The notes under the pieces: model-generated
Database searches by the model: none
The model's input: the letters and a program-made list of their open reading frames with translations, nothing else
Told to the model about the DNA's origin: nothing
Made by a program: the position numbers and the translations under genes
NCBI RefSeq assembly: GCF_036227125.1
Contig: NZ_CP109435.1
Location: 3,410,001 to 3,474,000 of the forward strand
Origin: Streptomyces sp. NBC_01485
GTDB taxonomy: Bacteria; Actinomycetota; Actinomycetes; Streptomycetales; Streptomycetaceae
Direction of reading: 5' to 3'
Length of the DNA: 64,000 bases
Shown: in pieces, positions 6,673 to 16,503 of the stretch
Layout of the letters: each line of letters opens with the position of its first letter
How positions within the stretch are numbered: position 1 is the stretch's first letter

Positions 6673-8925
6673 ATGACCAGCACCGCGACCGCTGAGACAC
6701 CGATAGCCTCCCCGGCCTCCGGGTCCGAGGTCGAACTGCTCATCGGCGGGATGACCTGCGCCTCCTGCGCGGCCCGCGTCGAGAAGAAGCTCAACCGCGT
6801 GGACGGCGTCACCGCGACGGTCAACTACGCGACGGAGAAGGCGAAGGTCAGCTATCCGGCCGGCGTCGAGGTCGCCGACCTGATCGCGGTCGTGGTGAAG
6901 ACCGGGTACACGGCCGAGGAACCCGCGCCCGTGGCCGTGCCGGAGCAGGTCCAGGAGGAGCACGGCTCCCGGGATCCCGAGCTGGCGAGCCTGCGGCACC
7001 GGCTGCTCGTGTCCGTGCTGCTCGCCGCGCCCGTCGTACTGCTCGCGATGGTCCCGTCGCTGCAGTTCGACAACTGGCAGTGGCTCTCGCTGACGCTCGC
7101 CGCGCCCGTGGTCGTCTGGGGCGGCGGCCCGCTGCACCGGGCCGCGTGGACGAACCTGCGGCACGGCGCGGCCACCATGGACACGCTGGTCTCCGTCGGC
7201 ACGCTGGCCGCGCTCGGCTGGTCGCTGTGGGCGCTGTTCTTCGGCGACGCGGGCATGCCCGGCATGCGGCACCCCTTCGAACTCACCGTCTCCCGCACGG
7301 ACGGCGCCTCGACGATCTATCTGGAGGTCGCCGCCGGCGTCACCGCGTTCATCCTGCTCGGCCGCTACCTGGAGGCCCGCTCCAAGCGGCGCGCGGGCGC
7401 GGCCCTGCGGGCGCTGATGGAGCTGGGCGCGAAGGACGTCGCCGTCCTGCGGGGCGGGAAGGAAGTGCGGGTTCCCGTCGACCGGCTGGCGGTCGGGGAC
7501 CGGTTCGTCGTACGGCCCGGGGAGGAGATCGCCACCGACGGGACGGTCGTGGAGGGTACGTCCGCCGTGGACGCCTCGATGCTGACCGGCGAGTCGGTGC
7601 CGGCGGACGTCGGGCCGGGCGACGCCGTCACCGGGGCGACCGTGAACGCGGGTGGCCGGCTGGTCGTCGAGGCCACCCGGATCGGCGCGGACACGCGGCT
7701 CGCGCGGATGGCGCGGCTGGTCGAGGAGGCGCAGACCGGCAAGGCGGAGGTGCAGCGGCTGGCCGACCGGATCTCCGGGATCTTCGTGCCGGTGGTGCTG
7801 CTGATCGCGCTCGCCACCTTCGGCGGCTGGCTCGGCGTGACGGGTGACACGGTCGCCGCGTTCACGGCGGCCGTCGCGGTCCTGATCATCGCCTGCCCGT
7901 GCGCGCTCGGGCTCGCCACGCCCACCGCGCTCATGGTCGGCACCGGGCGCGGCGCGCAGCTCGGCATCCTCATCAAGGGCCCCGAGGTGCTGGAGTCCAC
8001 GCGCCGCGTCGACACCGTCGTCCTCGACAAGACCGGGACCGTCACCACGGGACGTATGACGCTCCAGGACGTCCACGTCGTCGACGGGACCGACGAGCGG
8101 GAGCTGCTGCGGCTCGCGGGCGGCCTGGAGCACGCCTCCGAGCACCCGGTCGCGCGGGCGGTGGCGGCGGGCGCCGAGGAGCGGGTCGGGGAGCTGCCGG
8201 TCGCCGAGCGGTTCGAGAACGTGCCCGGGCGGGGCGTGCGGGGGCGCGTGGCGGGGCGCGAGGTGGCCGTGGGCCGTCTCTTCGAGACGGTCCCGGACGC
8301 GTTGGCGCGGGCCAAGGACGAGGCCGAGCGGGGCGGTCGTACGGCCGTCCTCGTCGGGTGGGACGGAGTGGCGCGCGGAGTGCTCGCGGTCGCCGACGCG
8401 GTGAAGGAGACCAGCGCGGAGGCGGTGCGGGAGCTGCGCGCGCTGGGGCTCACGCCGGTGCTGCTGACCGGGGACAACCGGGCGGTCGCGGAGGCGGTCG
8501 CGCGGGCCGTGGGGATCGACCGGGTGATCGCCGAGGTGCTGCCCGAGGACAAGGTCGCCGTCGTGCGGGAGCTGCAGGGCGAGGGGCGGGTCGTCGCGAT
8601 GGTCGGGGACGGGGTCAACGACGCGGCGGCGCTCGCCACGGCCGATCTGGGGCTGGCCATGGGGACGGGGACGGACGCGGCGATCGAGGCGAGCGACCTG
8701 ACGCTGGTGCGCGGGGATCTGCGGGTGGCCGCGGACGCGATCCGGCTGTCCCGGCGGACGCTGGCGACGATCAAGGGGAACCTGGTGTGGGCGTTCGGCT
8801 ACAACGTGGCCGCGTTGCCGCTGGCCGCGGCCGGACTGCTGAACCCGATGATCGCGGGCGCGGCGATGGCGTTCTCGTCGGTTTTCGTCGTGACCAACAG
8901 CCTGCGGCTGCGGACCTTCAAGTAG
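6673..8925 (+). CDS. copA: copA, copper-translocating P1B-type ATPase
   Basis: A 750-residue integral membrane pump that exports Cu(I) using ATP. Order of domains: one N-terminal HMA domain (GMTCASC, residues 26-32), membrane segments between about 100 and 230, the actuator loop with LTGES, then the CPC ion-binding helix (Cys408-Pro-Cys410). The P-domain has DKTGT with the phosphorylated Asp452, then the N-domain SEHP motif, GDGVND and two C-terminal helices. All catalytic motifs are intact. Its ATG follows TCCTGGAGTACGGAC. It forms an operon with copZ under a CsoR-type operator. Confidence 0.97.
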   Translation: MTSTATAETPIASPASGSEVELLIGGMTCASCAARVEKKLNRVDGVTATVNYATEKAKVSYPAGVEVADLIAVVVKTGYTAEEPAPVAVPEQVQEEHGSRDPELASLRHRLLVSVLLAAPVVLLAMVPSLQFDNWQWLSLTLAAPVVVWGGGPLHRAAWTNLRHGAATMDTLVSVGTLAALGWSLWALFFGDAGMPGMRHPFELTVSRTDGASTIYLEVAAGVTAFILLGRYLEARSKRRAGAALRALMELGAKDVAVLRGGKEVRVPVDRLAVGDRFVVRPGEEIATDGTVVEGTSAVDASMLTGESVPADVGPGDAVTGATVNAGGRLVVEATRIGADTRLARMARLVEEAQTGKAEVQRLADRISGIFVPVVLLIALATFGGWLGVTGDTVAAFTAAVAVLIIACPCALGLATPTALMVGTGRGAQLGILIKGPEVLESTRRVDTVVLDKTGTVTTGRMTLQDVHVVDGTDERELLRLAGGLEHASEHPVARAVAAGAEERVGELPVAERFENVPGRGVRGRVAGREVAVGRLFETVPDALARAKDEAERGGRTAVLVGWDGVARGVLAVADAVKETSAEAVRELRALGLTPVLLTGDNRAVAEAVARAVGIDRVIAEVLPEDKVAVVRELQGEGRVVAMVGDGVNDAAALATADLGLAMGTGTDAAIEASDLTLVRGDLRVAADAIRLSRRTLATIKGNLVWAFGYNVAALPLAAAGLLNPMIAGAAMAFSSVFVVTNSLRLRTFK

Positions 8926-9758
8926 GACCGCCATATCTTCAACTGAGACCGTGCCTTTGTCCGAGACCCCTGGAGTCCTGCGCGAGCCTCACATAAGCTC
9001 TTCACAAGGCTCCCGCATCATGCTTACGCTTGGGCCTCGATCGCCGTATCCGGTCTCTTGCGCATCTAACGGACATATGCAAGAGACACAGATCACAGTG
9101 ATGGGAACGTAACCATCGAAGGGGCTCGAAGGTCTAAGTTGACGGTGTCAGGAAGCGTCTTGGGGGGCGTGACCTGACGTCTGGGGAATGTCTTGGGGGA
9201 CTTCCTCGGAGATGCGTTGCCGGGGCAGTACACCGGGAAGCTTTGAGCGGCCCTCCCAACGTGCGCTGTCCCGGCAGATCGCACACGCGGTAGTACGGCG
9301 AGTTCTGCTCGTTCTGCTCAACCGCGGGCACGACAACCGAAGATGGTCACGTAGAACCGAAGCGCAGCCGAAGCACGTACAACCGAAGATGGTTACGAAC
9401 AGCGAATTCAGGCGCTGTCCTCACAACGCCCGGCCGGATCCCGTGGGGGGAATCCGCACCGGGACATGGGAAGGCGCCCTGGTCGTCGGCCCGTGGGGGG
9501 ACCGCCGCCGGGGCGCCTTCCGTATGCCTTGCGCCAAGCGCCGCGCGCCATGCGCCACACGTCGTGCGTCTTACGTCGTATGCGTTACGGCTTCTGCGAG
9601 AGGCCGCGCATCTCACGCCTCACGCGAGACTCCGCCCCGCCCAGGCAGCCGTCCTGCCTCCTGCCCGGGCGACGGTGACCACGGAGCTCCCCGAACCCGC
9701 AGCGGGCTCGACCCCGGCGACGGGGCGCCCTGCCGAGCGGCGCCCCCATCGGCAGGTG
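8926..9758. other. Long intergenic region between copA and citA
   Basis: About 830 bp with no convincing gene. It contains a hairpin at 9054-9086 (TCTCTTGC paired with GCAAGAGA). It also contains TTGACGG near 9140 that could be a -35, and two copies of ACAACCGAAGATGG at 9333-9346 and 9379-9392 with weaker ACCGAAG copies between them. The open frames crossing it are Arg-rich and have no recognisable family. It may be the wreck of a lost gene or hold an untranslated RNA. A terminator-like hairpin lies at its right side. Confidence 0.5.
9469..9521. terminator. Hairpin downstream of citA
   Basis: GGAAGGCGCCC (9469-9479) and GGGCGCCTTCC (9511-9521) are perfect 11-bp complements around a GC-rich loop. 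It lies about 240 bp past the citA stop on the minus strand. There is no U-run, so it may be a processing or stabilising hairpin instead of an intrinsic terminator. Confidence 0.5.
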
Positions 9759-11048
9759 TCAGCGCTCCTCGACCGGGACGAAGTCGCGCTCGACGACGCC
9801 GGTGTAGATCTGGCGGGGGCGGCCGATGCGGGAACCCGGCTCCTTGATCATCTCGTGCCACTGGGCGATCCAGCCCGGGAGGCGGCCGAGGGCGAAGAGG
9901 ACCGTGAACATCTCGGTCGGGAAGCCCATGGCCCGGTAGATCAGGCCGGTGTAGAAGTCGACGTTGGGGTAGAGGTTGCGCGAGACGAAGTAGTCGTCGG
10001 AGAGCGCGTGCTCCTCCAGCTTCAGGGCGATGTCCAGCAGCTCGTCGGACTTGCCGAGGGCCGAGAGGACGTCGTGCGCCGCCGCCTTGATGATCTTCGC
10101 GCGCGGGTCGAAGGACTTGTACACCCGGTGGCCGAAGCCCATCAGGCGGACGCCTTCTTCCTTGTTCTTCACCTTGCGGATGAAGGAGTCGACGTCGCCG
10201 CCGTTGGCCTGGATGCCCTCGAGCATCTCCAGCACGGACTGGTTGGCGCCGCCGTGCAGCGGGCCCCACAGGGCGTTGATGCCGGCCGAGATCGACGCGA
10301 ACATGTTCGCCTGCGACGAGCCGACCAGGCGGACCGTGGACGTGGAGCAGTTCTGCTCGTGGTCCGCGTGCAGGATCAGCAGCTTGTCGAGCGCGGAGAC
10401 GACGACCGGGTCGAGGTCGTACTCCTGCGCCGGCACCGAGAACGTCATGCGCAGGAAGTTCTCGACGTAGCCGAGGTCGTTGCGCGGGTAGACGAACGGG
10501 TGGCCGATCGACTTCTTGTACGCGTACGCCGCGATCGTCGGAAGCTTGGCGAGCAGCCGGATCGTGGAGAGGTTGCGCTGCTTCTCGTCGAACGGGTTGT
10601 GGCTGTCCTGGTAGAACGTGGACAGCGCCGAGACGACCGACGACAGCATGGCCATCGGGTGCGCGTCGCGCGGGAAGCCGCGGTAGAAGTTCTTGACGTC
10701 CTCGTGCAGCAGGGTGTGCTGCGTGATGTCGTTCTTGAAGACGGTGAGCTCGTCGACGGTCGGCAGCTCGCCGTTGATCAGCAGGTAGGCGACCTCGAGG
10801 AAGGTCGACCGCTCGGCCAGCTGCTCGATCGGGTAGCCGCGGTACCGGAGGATGCCCTGCTCGCCGTCCAGGTAGGTGACGGCGGATTTATAGGCGGCTG
10901 TGTTGCCGTATCCGCTGTCCAGGGTCACCAGACCGGTCTGGGCGCGGAGCTTCCCGATGTCGAAGCCCTTGTCGCCGACGGTGCTGTCGATCACCGGGTA
11001 GGTGAACTCTTCGCCGCCGAACCGCAGTACTACAGAGTTGTCGCTCAC
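9759..11048 (-). CDS. gltA: citA (gltA), citrate synthase
   Basis: A 429-residue type II citrate synthase that condenses acetyl-CoA with oxaloacetate at the entry to the TCA cycle. Signature regions are RYRGYPIEQLAE, NCSTSTVRLVGSSQAN, GPLHGGANQSVLEML with the substrate histidine, and MGFGHRVYKSFDPRA with the second catalytic histidine. The C-terminus has GRLPGWIAQWHEM and the family's IGRPRQIYTG. The frame opens at an ATG at 11060, but GAGGG abuts that codon; the GTG at 11046-11048 has GAGG at proper spacing and begins the usual VSDNSVVLRFGG, so it is preferred. It is monocistronic, with a 290-bp upstream gap. Confidence 0.96.
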   Translation of the reverse strand: MSDNSVVLRFGGEEFTYPVIDSTVGDKGFDIGKLRAQTGLVTLDSGYGNTAAYKSAVTYLDGEQGILRYRGYPIEQLAERSTFLEVAYLLINGELPTVDELTVFKNDITQHTLLHEDVKNFYRGFPRDAHPMAMLSSVVSALSTFYQDSHNPFDEKQRNLSTIRLLAKLPTIAAYAYKKSIGHPFVYPRNDLGYVENFLRMTFSVPAQEYDLDPVVVSALDKLLILHADHEQNCSTSTVRLVGSSQANMFASISAGINALWGPLHGGANQSVLEMLEGIQANGGDVDSFIRKVKNKEEGVRLMGFGHRVYKSFDPRAKIIKAAAHDVLSALGKSDELLDIALKLEEHALSDDYFVSRNLYPNVDFYTGLIYRAMGFPTEMFTVLFALGRLPGWIAQWHEMIKEPGSRIGRPRQIYTGVVERDFVPVEER

Positions 11049-11338
11049 GTCATCCCTCACCGACGTTGTGCCTCTTCTTCGAGGTTGCCCTGACTGTCTC
11101 TACCATCCCCCATTTGGCGCAGGAGAGTGCACTCGGGGTCGACCATTGGGCGTATTGGCGGCACTCAGTGCCGCCAACTAGCTCATCCTGCCGCCTTCGT
11201 CACGGCGGGGGAAGTCCCCTGTGACCTTTGTGACTCATTTGATCGATCATTTTTTGTGGTCACCTGCCATTGACCGGCCCGCCCAACCACCGGTCCACCG
11301 GCCTGCCGACCTACCGGCCCACCGGCCCCACCCGTCGC

Positions 11339-13597
11339 TCACTGCCGCGCGAGCCTGAAATCGAGGGCTGTGCAGCGGCGGCCCGCCGACACCGTGCGCA
11401 CCGCCTGGCCGATCGCCTTGCGTGAGCCGACGAGCACGACCAGCTTCTTCGCACGGGTGACGGCCGTATACAAAAGGTTCCGCTGGAGCATCATCCATGC
11501 TCCCGTGGTGACGGGGATCACCACTGCGGGATATTCACTCCCCTGTGAACGGTGGATCGTCACCGCGTACGCGTGGGCCAGTTCGTCCAGTTCGTCGAAC
11601 TCGTACGGAACCTCCTCGTCCTCGTCGGTCAGGACCGTGAGGCACTGCTCGACCGGATCGAGCGAGGTGACCACGCCCACGGTGCCGTTGAAGACGCCGT
11701 TCTTCCCCTTGTCGTAATTGTTGCGGATCTGGGTGACCTTGTCGCCGACGCGGAAGACCCGGCCGCCGAACCGCTTCTCGGGGAGGTCGGGGCGGCCGGG
11801 GGTGACGGCCTGCTGGAGCAGGCCGTTGAGGGCGCCCGCGCCGGCCGGGCCGCGGTGCATGGGGGCCAGGACCTGCACGTCCCGGCGCGGGTCGAGGCCG
11901 AACCTGGCCGGGATGCGGCGGGCGGCCACGTCCACCGTGAGGCGGCCGGCCTCCTCCGTGTCGTCCTCGACGAAGAGGAAGAAGTCCTTCATGCCGTCGG
12001 TGAGCGGGTGCTGCCCGGCGTTGATCCGGTGCGCGTTGGTCACCACGCCCGACTGCTGGGCCTGGCGGAACACGCGCGTGAGGCGCACGGCCGGGACGGG
12101 GCTGTCGGCGGCGAGCAGGTCGCGCAGCACCTCGCCCGCGCCGACGCTGGGGAGCTGGTCGACGTCCCCGACGAAGAGCAGGTGGGCGCCCGGCGGTACG
12201 GCCTTGACCAGCTTGTTGGCGAGCAGCAGGTCCAGCATCGACGCCTCGTCGACGACGACCAGGTCGGCGTCCAGCGGGCGTTCACGGTCGTAGGCCGCGT
12301 CGCCGCCGGGCTTGAGCTCCAGCAGGCGGTGGACGGTGGAGGCCTCGGCGCCGGTCAGCTCGGCCAGGCGTTTGGCGGCGCGGCCGGTGGGGGCGGCGAG
12401 GACGACCTTGGCCTTCCGCGCGCGGGCCAGCTCCACGATCGAGCGCACGGTGAAGGACTTGCCGCAGCCGGGGCCGCCGGTGAGTACGGCGACCTTCTCG
12501 GTCAACGCCAGCTTGACGGCGGCCTCCTGCTCGGGCGCGAGCTCGGCCTTCGTACGGGCCTTCAGCCAGGTCAGCGCCTTGTCCCAGGCCACGTCCCGGA
12601 AGGCCGGCATCCGGTCCTCGCCGGTGCGCAGCAGGCGCGAGAGCTGGGCGGCGAGGGACAGTTCGGCGCGGTGGAAGGGGACCAGGTAGACGGCCGTGAC
12701 GGAGTCTCCTCCGTCGGCGGCCGGGACCTTCTCGCGTACGACCCCGGGGTCCTCGCCCTCCTCCGGCGGCGTCGCGAGGTCGGCGAGGCACTCGATGACG
12801 AGGCCGGTGTCGACCTGGAGCAGCTTCACCGCGTCGGCGATCAGGCGCTCCTCGGGGAGGTAGCAGTGGCCCTGGTCGGTGGCCTGGGACAGCGCGTACT
12901 GCAGGCCCGCCTTGACGCGCTCCGGGCTGTCGTGCGGGATGCCGACGGACTGGGCGATCTTGTCCGCGGTGAGGAAGCCGATGCCCCAGACGTCGGCGGC
13001 GAGGCGGTACGGCTGGTTCTTCACCACCGAGATCGAGGCGTCGCCGTACTTCTTGTAGATGCGCACGGCGATGGACGTGGACACCTCGACGGTCTGGAGG
13101 AAGAGCATGACCTCCTTGATCGCCTTCTGCTCCTCCCAGGCGTCGGCGATCTTCTTCGTGCGTTTCGGGCCGAGGCCCGGCACCTCGATGAGCCGCTTCG
13201 GCTCCTCCTCGATGACGGTGAGGGTGTCCATGCCGAAATGCTGCGTGATGCGGTCGGCGAAGACCGGGCCGATGCCCTTGACCAGGCCGGATCCCAGGTA
13301 GCGGCGGATGCCCTGGACGGTGGCGGGCAGGACGGTCGTGTAGTTCTCGACGGTGAACTGCTTGCCGTACTGGGGATGCGAGCCCCAGCGGCCCTCCATC
13401 CGCAGGGACTCCCCCACCTGCGCGCCGAGCAGCGCTCCGACGACCGTGAGAAGGTCGGCGGCGCCTCTGCCGGTATCCACTCGGGCGACCGTGTAGCCGT
13501 TCTCCTCGTTCGCGTACGTGATGCGTTCGAGCACGCCTTCCAGCGTGGCCAGTTGCCGCTCTCCCGCCCCTGGGGCGGCCCCCGTCTGTTGGGACAT
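11339..13597 (-). CDS. recD2: RecD2-type SF1B DNA helicase
   Basis: A 752-residue cytosolic 5'-3' helicase of the RecD2 family found in bacteria that lack RecBCD. The N-terminal third holds an OB-like part and tandem helix-hairpin-helix repeats (LVKGIGPVFAD, LIEVPGLGPKRTKKIADAW). The motor follows, with Walker A GGPGCGKSFT near residue 373, Walker B DLVVVDEAS near 445, GDVDQLPSVG, and the SH3-like and motif VI segment IHRSQGSEYPAV to NLLYTAVTRAKK at the C-terminus. The length and motif order are complete. It probably helps in repair or replication-fork processing. It shares no operon and is divergent from the ribose-type regulator at 13865. Confidence 0.93.
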   Translation of the reverse strand: MSQQTGAAPGAGERQLATLEGVLERITYANEENGYTVARVDTGRGAADLLTVVGALLGAQVGESLRMEGRWGSHPQYGKQFTVENYTTVLPATVQGIRRYLGSGLVKGIGPVFADRITQHFGMDTLTVIEEEPKRLIEVPGLGPKRTKKIADAWEEQKAIKEVMLFLQTVEVSTSIAVRIYKKYGDASISVVKNQPYRLAADVWGIGFLTADKIAQSVGIPHDSPERVKAGLQYALSQATDQGHCYLPEERLIADAVKLLQVDTGLVIECLADLATPPEEGEDPGVVREKVPAADGGDSVTAVYLVPFHRAELSLAAQLSRLLRTGEDRMPAFRDVAWDKALTWLKARTKAELAPEQEAAVKLALTEKVAVLTGGPGCGKSFTVRSIVELARARKAKVVLAAPTGRAAKRLAELTGAEASTVHRLLELKPGGDAAYDRERPLDADLVVVDEASMLDLLLANKLVKAVPPGAHLLFVGDVDQLPSVGAGEVLRDLLAADSPVPAVRLTRVFRQAQQSGVVTNAHRINAGQHPLTDGMKDFFLFVEDDTEEAGRLTVDVAARRIPARFGLDPRRDVQVLAPMHRGPAGAGALNGLLQQAVTPGRPDLPEKRFGGRVFRVGDKVTQIRNNYDKGKNGVFNGTVGVVTSLDPVEQCLTVLTDEDEEVPYEFDELDELAHAYAVTIHRSQGSEYPAVVIPVTTGAWMMLQRNLLYTAVTRAKKLVVLVGSRKAIGQAVRTVSAGRRCTALDFRLARQ

Positions 13598-13805
13598 GAT
13601 CCGACGGTACCGCCCGGCACTGACAGCCCCGCCCGGACGGTCCTTTCCCTATCAAGCCTGCGGGCATATCCGGTCCTCCCCCGCCGATTGACCACCGCTT
13701 GGCACGGGCATGCCACCCGTTGCCGACAAAGGCAGCCCGGATCCCTTCGCACCACCGTTCATCACGATCGGGTTTCAGCCGCGTCGGAGGCTTGATTCAC
13801 GGGCT

Positions 13806-13852
13806 TGTAATCGATTCCAATCCTTCGGTACACGTTCATGTAATCGATTCCA
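13806..13852 (+). promoter_or_regulatory. Twin LacI-type operators of the ribose-type operon
   Basis: TGTAATCGATTCCA occurs identically at 13806-13819 and 13839-13852, 33 bp apart centre to centre (three helical turns). Each contains the AATCGATT palindrome with the central CG typical of LacI-family sites. They lie just before the regulator gene, so the LacI protein probably represses itself and the transport operon. The second copy ends 12 bp before the GTG start, so binding would also cover the promoter or ribosome site. Confidence 0.75.
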
Positions 13853-13864
13853 CGAGGAGGTGGA

Positions 13865-14983
13865 GTGGCGATGGCGAGCATGAAGGACGTCGCTGCCGAG
13901 GCGGGGGTCTCCGTCGCCACGGTGTCGCGCGTCCTGAACGACCATCCGTCGGTCAGCGCGGACGCACGCGCGCGCGTGCTGGTCGCCGTCGAGGCGCTGG
14001 GCTACCGCCCGAACGCCGTCGCCCGGTCGCTGCGCACCGACCAGACCCGCACGCTCGGCCTGGTCATCAGCGACGTGATGAACCCGTACTTCACCGAACT
14101 GGCCCGTTCCGTCGAGGAGGAGGCCAGGGCGCTCGGCTACAGCGTGATCATCGGGAACGCCGACGAGCGGCCGGATCTTCAGGACCACCACGTACTGACG
14201 CTGCTGGACCGCCGTATCGACGGGCTCCTGGTGTCCCCCACGGACGGCGGCTCGCCGCTCATCATCGATACCGCGCGCGGGGGGACGCCCATGGTGTTCG
14301 TCGACCGGTGGATCCCGGGCGTGGACGTGCCGGTGGTGCGGGCGGACGGGCGCGCGGCGGTACGGGACCTGGTCGCGCACCTGCACTGGCTGGGGCACCG
14401 GCGGCTCGCCATCATCGCGGGCCCCGCCGCCACGACGACCGGCAGCGAGCGCGTGGAGGCCTTCCGGGCCGCCATGGCCGAGTACGGGCTTCCCCTGCCG
14501 GACGCCTACATCGGCCAGGGCGACTTCCAGGCCGAGAGCGGGCGCCGCGTCACCGAGGGCTTCCTCGACCTGCCCGAGCCGCCCGAGGTCGTCTTCGCGG
14601 CCGACAACCTGATGGCCCTGGGCGCGCTGGACGCCGTACGCGCGCGTGGGCTGCGCGTTCCGGACGACATCGCGCTCGCCGCGTTCGACGACATCCCGTG
14701 GTTCGTGCACACCGATCCGCCGGTCACGGCGATCGCGCAGCCCACGGGCGAGCTGGGGCGGGCCGCGGTGCGCGCGCTGGTCGACCGGATCGAGGGGCGG
14801 CCCCCGCAGTCCGTCACCCTCGCCGCCCGGCTCGTCGTGCGCCGCTCGTGCGGCGAGGCCGCCCCCCGGCGACAACCGGCTTCCGCTGAGCCGTCTCACG
14901 AGTCGTCTTCCGAGCCGTCCCCCGAGTCGTCTTCCGAGTCGTCTTCGGAGCCGTCTTCCGTAACGGACAGGAGTAAGTCGTGA
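13865..14983 (+). CDS. LacI-family regulator of the ribose-type operon
   Basis: A 372-residue repressor with an N-terminal LacI helix-turn-helix (MKDVAAEAGVSVATVSRVLN) and a periplasmic-binding-protein-like sensor domain ending in a normal position near LAARLVVRRSCG. The last ~40 residues are a low-complexity tail of Glu, Pro and Ser (SSEPSPESSSESSSEPSS) encoded by an imperfect repeat and are unlikely to be part of the fold. AGGAGG at 13855-13860 fits either the GTG at 13865 or the ATG at 13871. Its GTGA overlap with rbsA makes it the first gene of the operon. The effector is probably ribose or a related sugar (inference). Confidence 0.92.
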   Translation: MAMASMKDVAAEAGVSVATVSRVLNDHPSVSADARARVLVAVEALGYRPNAVARSLRTDQTRTLGLVISDVMNPYFTELARSVEEEARALGYSVIIGNADERPDLQDHHVLTLLDRRIDGLLVSPTDGGSPLIIDTARGGTPMVFVDRWIPGVDVPVVRADGRAAVRDLVAHLHWLGHRRLAIIAGPAATTTGSERVEAFRAAMAEYGLPLPDAYIGQGDFQAESGRRVTEGFLDLPEPPEVVFAADNLMALGALDAVRARGLRVPDDIALAAFDDIPWFVHTDPPVTAIAQPTGELGRAAVRALVDRIEGRPPQSVTLAARLVVRRSCGEAAPRRQPASAEPSHESSSEPSPESSSESSSEPSSVTDRSKS

Positions 14984-16503
14984 GCAGCCACGACGAGTTG
15001 CTGCGCATCGAAGGCATACGCAAGACCTTCCCCGGGGTGGTCGCGCTCGACGGCGTCGACTTCGACCTGCGCCGGGGCGAGGTGCATGTGCTGCTCGGTG
15101 AGAACGGCGCGGGCAAGAGCACCCTCATCAAGATGCTCTCCGGCGCCTACACGCCCGACGCCGGGCGGATCCTGGCCGGTGGCGAGGAGGTGCGCATCCA
15201 CGGCGCGCAGGACTCCGAGCGCCTCGGGATCGCCACCATCTACCAGGAGTTCAACCTCGTCCCCGATCTGACGGTCGCCGAGAACATCTTCCTGGGACGG
15301 CAGCCGCGCCGTTTCGGGATGATCGACCGGAAGCGGATGGAGGCCGAGGCCGCCGTCCTGCTGGAGCGGGTCGGGGTGAACGTGTCGCCACGCGCGCGCG
15401 TGCGTGAACTCGGCATCGCGTGGCTCCAGATGGTCGAGATCGCCAAGGCGCTGAGCCTCAACGCGCGCGTGCTGATCATGGACGAGCCGACCGCCGTGCT
15501 GACCTCCGAGGAGGTCGAGAAGCTCTTCGGCATCGTGCGCAGGCTGCGCGAGGACGGCGTGGGCATCGTCTTCATCACGCATCACCTGGAGGAGATCGCC
15601 GCCCTGGGCGACCGGGTCACGGTCATCCGGGACGGGAAGTCCGTCGGCCAGGTGCCCGCCACCACGCCCGAGAACGAGCTCGTACGGCTCATGGTGGGCC
15701 GTTCCATCGAGCAGCAGTACCCACGCGCGCGTGCCGAGAAGGGTGCCGCCCTGCTGTCCGTCGAGGGGCTGACGCGGGACGGCGTCTTCCACGACGTCAG
15801 TTTCGAGGTGCGCGCCGGTGAGGTCGTCGGCGTCGCGGGGCTCGTCGGCGCGGGTCGTACCGAAGTGGTACGGGCCGTCTTCGGGGCTGACCCCTACGAC
15901 CGGGGAGCTGTGCGGGTCGCGGGTGACCGGCTTCGCGGGTATGACGTGAGCGCCGCGATGGCGGCCGGGATCGGGCTGGTGCCCGAGGACCGCAAGGGTC
16001 AGGGGCTGGTGCTCGACCAGTCGGTCGAGGAGAACCTCGGGCTCGTCACCATGCGGGCCGCGACCCGGGGCGGGGTCGTCGACCTCAAGGGCCAGCACGT
16101 CGCCGCCGCGCGGATCGCCGAGCAGCTCGGCGTGCGGATGGCCGGGCTCGGCCAGCAGGTGCGCACCCTCTCCGGCGGCAACCAGCAGAAGGTCGTCATC
16201 GGCAAGTGGCTGCTCGCCGACACCAAGGTGCTGATCCTCGACGAGCCGACGCGCGGGATCGACGTCGGCGCGAAAGTCGAGATCTACCAGCTGATCAACC
16301 AGCTGACGGCCGCCGGGGCCGCCGTCCTGATGATCTCCAGCGATCTGCCCGAGGTGCTCGGCATGAGCGACCGGGTCCTGGTGATGGCGCAGGGCCGGAT
16401 CGCCGGCGAACTCCCGGCCGACGAGGCCACGCAGGACGCCGTGATGGCGCTCGCGGTAAGCAACCCCGTTACCACCGAACTGGAGGCCGGCAGTGGCCGC
16501 TGA
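14980..16503 (+). CDS. rbsA: rbsA-like sugar ABC transporter ATP-binding protein
   Basis: A 507-residue cytosolic ATPase with two fused nucleotide-binding domains, as in RbsA/MglA/XylG. The first site is complete (Walker A GENGAGKST near residue 45, Walker B ARVLIMDEPTAVL). The second has the usual degenerate P-loop GLVGAGRTEV, an intact signature LSGGNQQKVVIGKWL and LILDEPTRGIDVGAK. It powers import of a pentose or similar sugar. The GTG at 14980 overlaps the regulator stop by 4 nt, and the next gene overlaps its end by 11 nt, so the operon is tightly coupled. Confidence 0.95.
   Translation: MSSHDELLRIEGIRKTFPGVVALDGVDFDLRRGEVHVLLGENGAGKSTLIKMLSGAYTPDAGRILAGGEEVRIHGAQDSERLGIATIYQEFNLVPDLTVAENIFLGRQPRRFGMIDRKRMEAEAAVLLERVGVNVSPRARVRELGIAWLQMVEIAKALSLNARVLIMDEPTAVLTSEEVEKLFGIVRRLREDGVGIVFITHHLEEIAALGDRVTVIRDGKSVGQVPATTPENELVRLMVGRSIEQQYPRARAEKGAALLSVEGLTRDGVFHDVSFEVRAGEVVGVAGLVGAGRTEVVRAVFGADPYDRGAVRVAGDRLRGYDVSAAMAAGIGLVPEDRKGQGLVLDQSVEENLGLVTMRAATRGGVVDLKGQHVAAARIAEQLGVRMAGLGQQVRTLSGGNQQKVVIGKWLLADTKVLILDEPTRGIDVGAKVEIYQLINQLTAAGAAVLMISSDLPEVLGMSDRVLVMAQGRIAGELPADEATQDAVMALAVSNPVTTELEAGSGR

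Noticed and set aside
6265..8934. An 889-codon open frame on the minus strand opposite copA
   Set aside because: Composition is Arg/Gly/Asp/His-rich with no family motif, and it is a strand shadow of the high-GC P-type ATPase gene.
9188..9847. A 219-codon frame crossing the copA-citA gap
   Set aside because: Its second half overlaps citA antisense and is Arg/Pro-rich. The first half has no ribosome site or family; left as an unexplained region.
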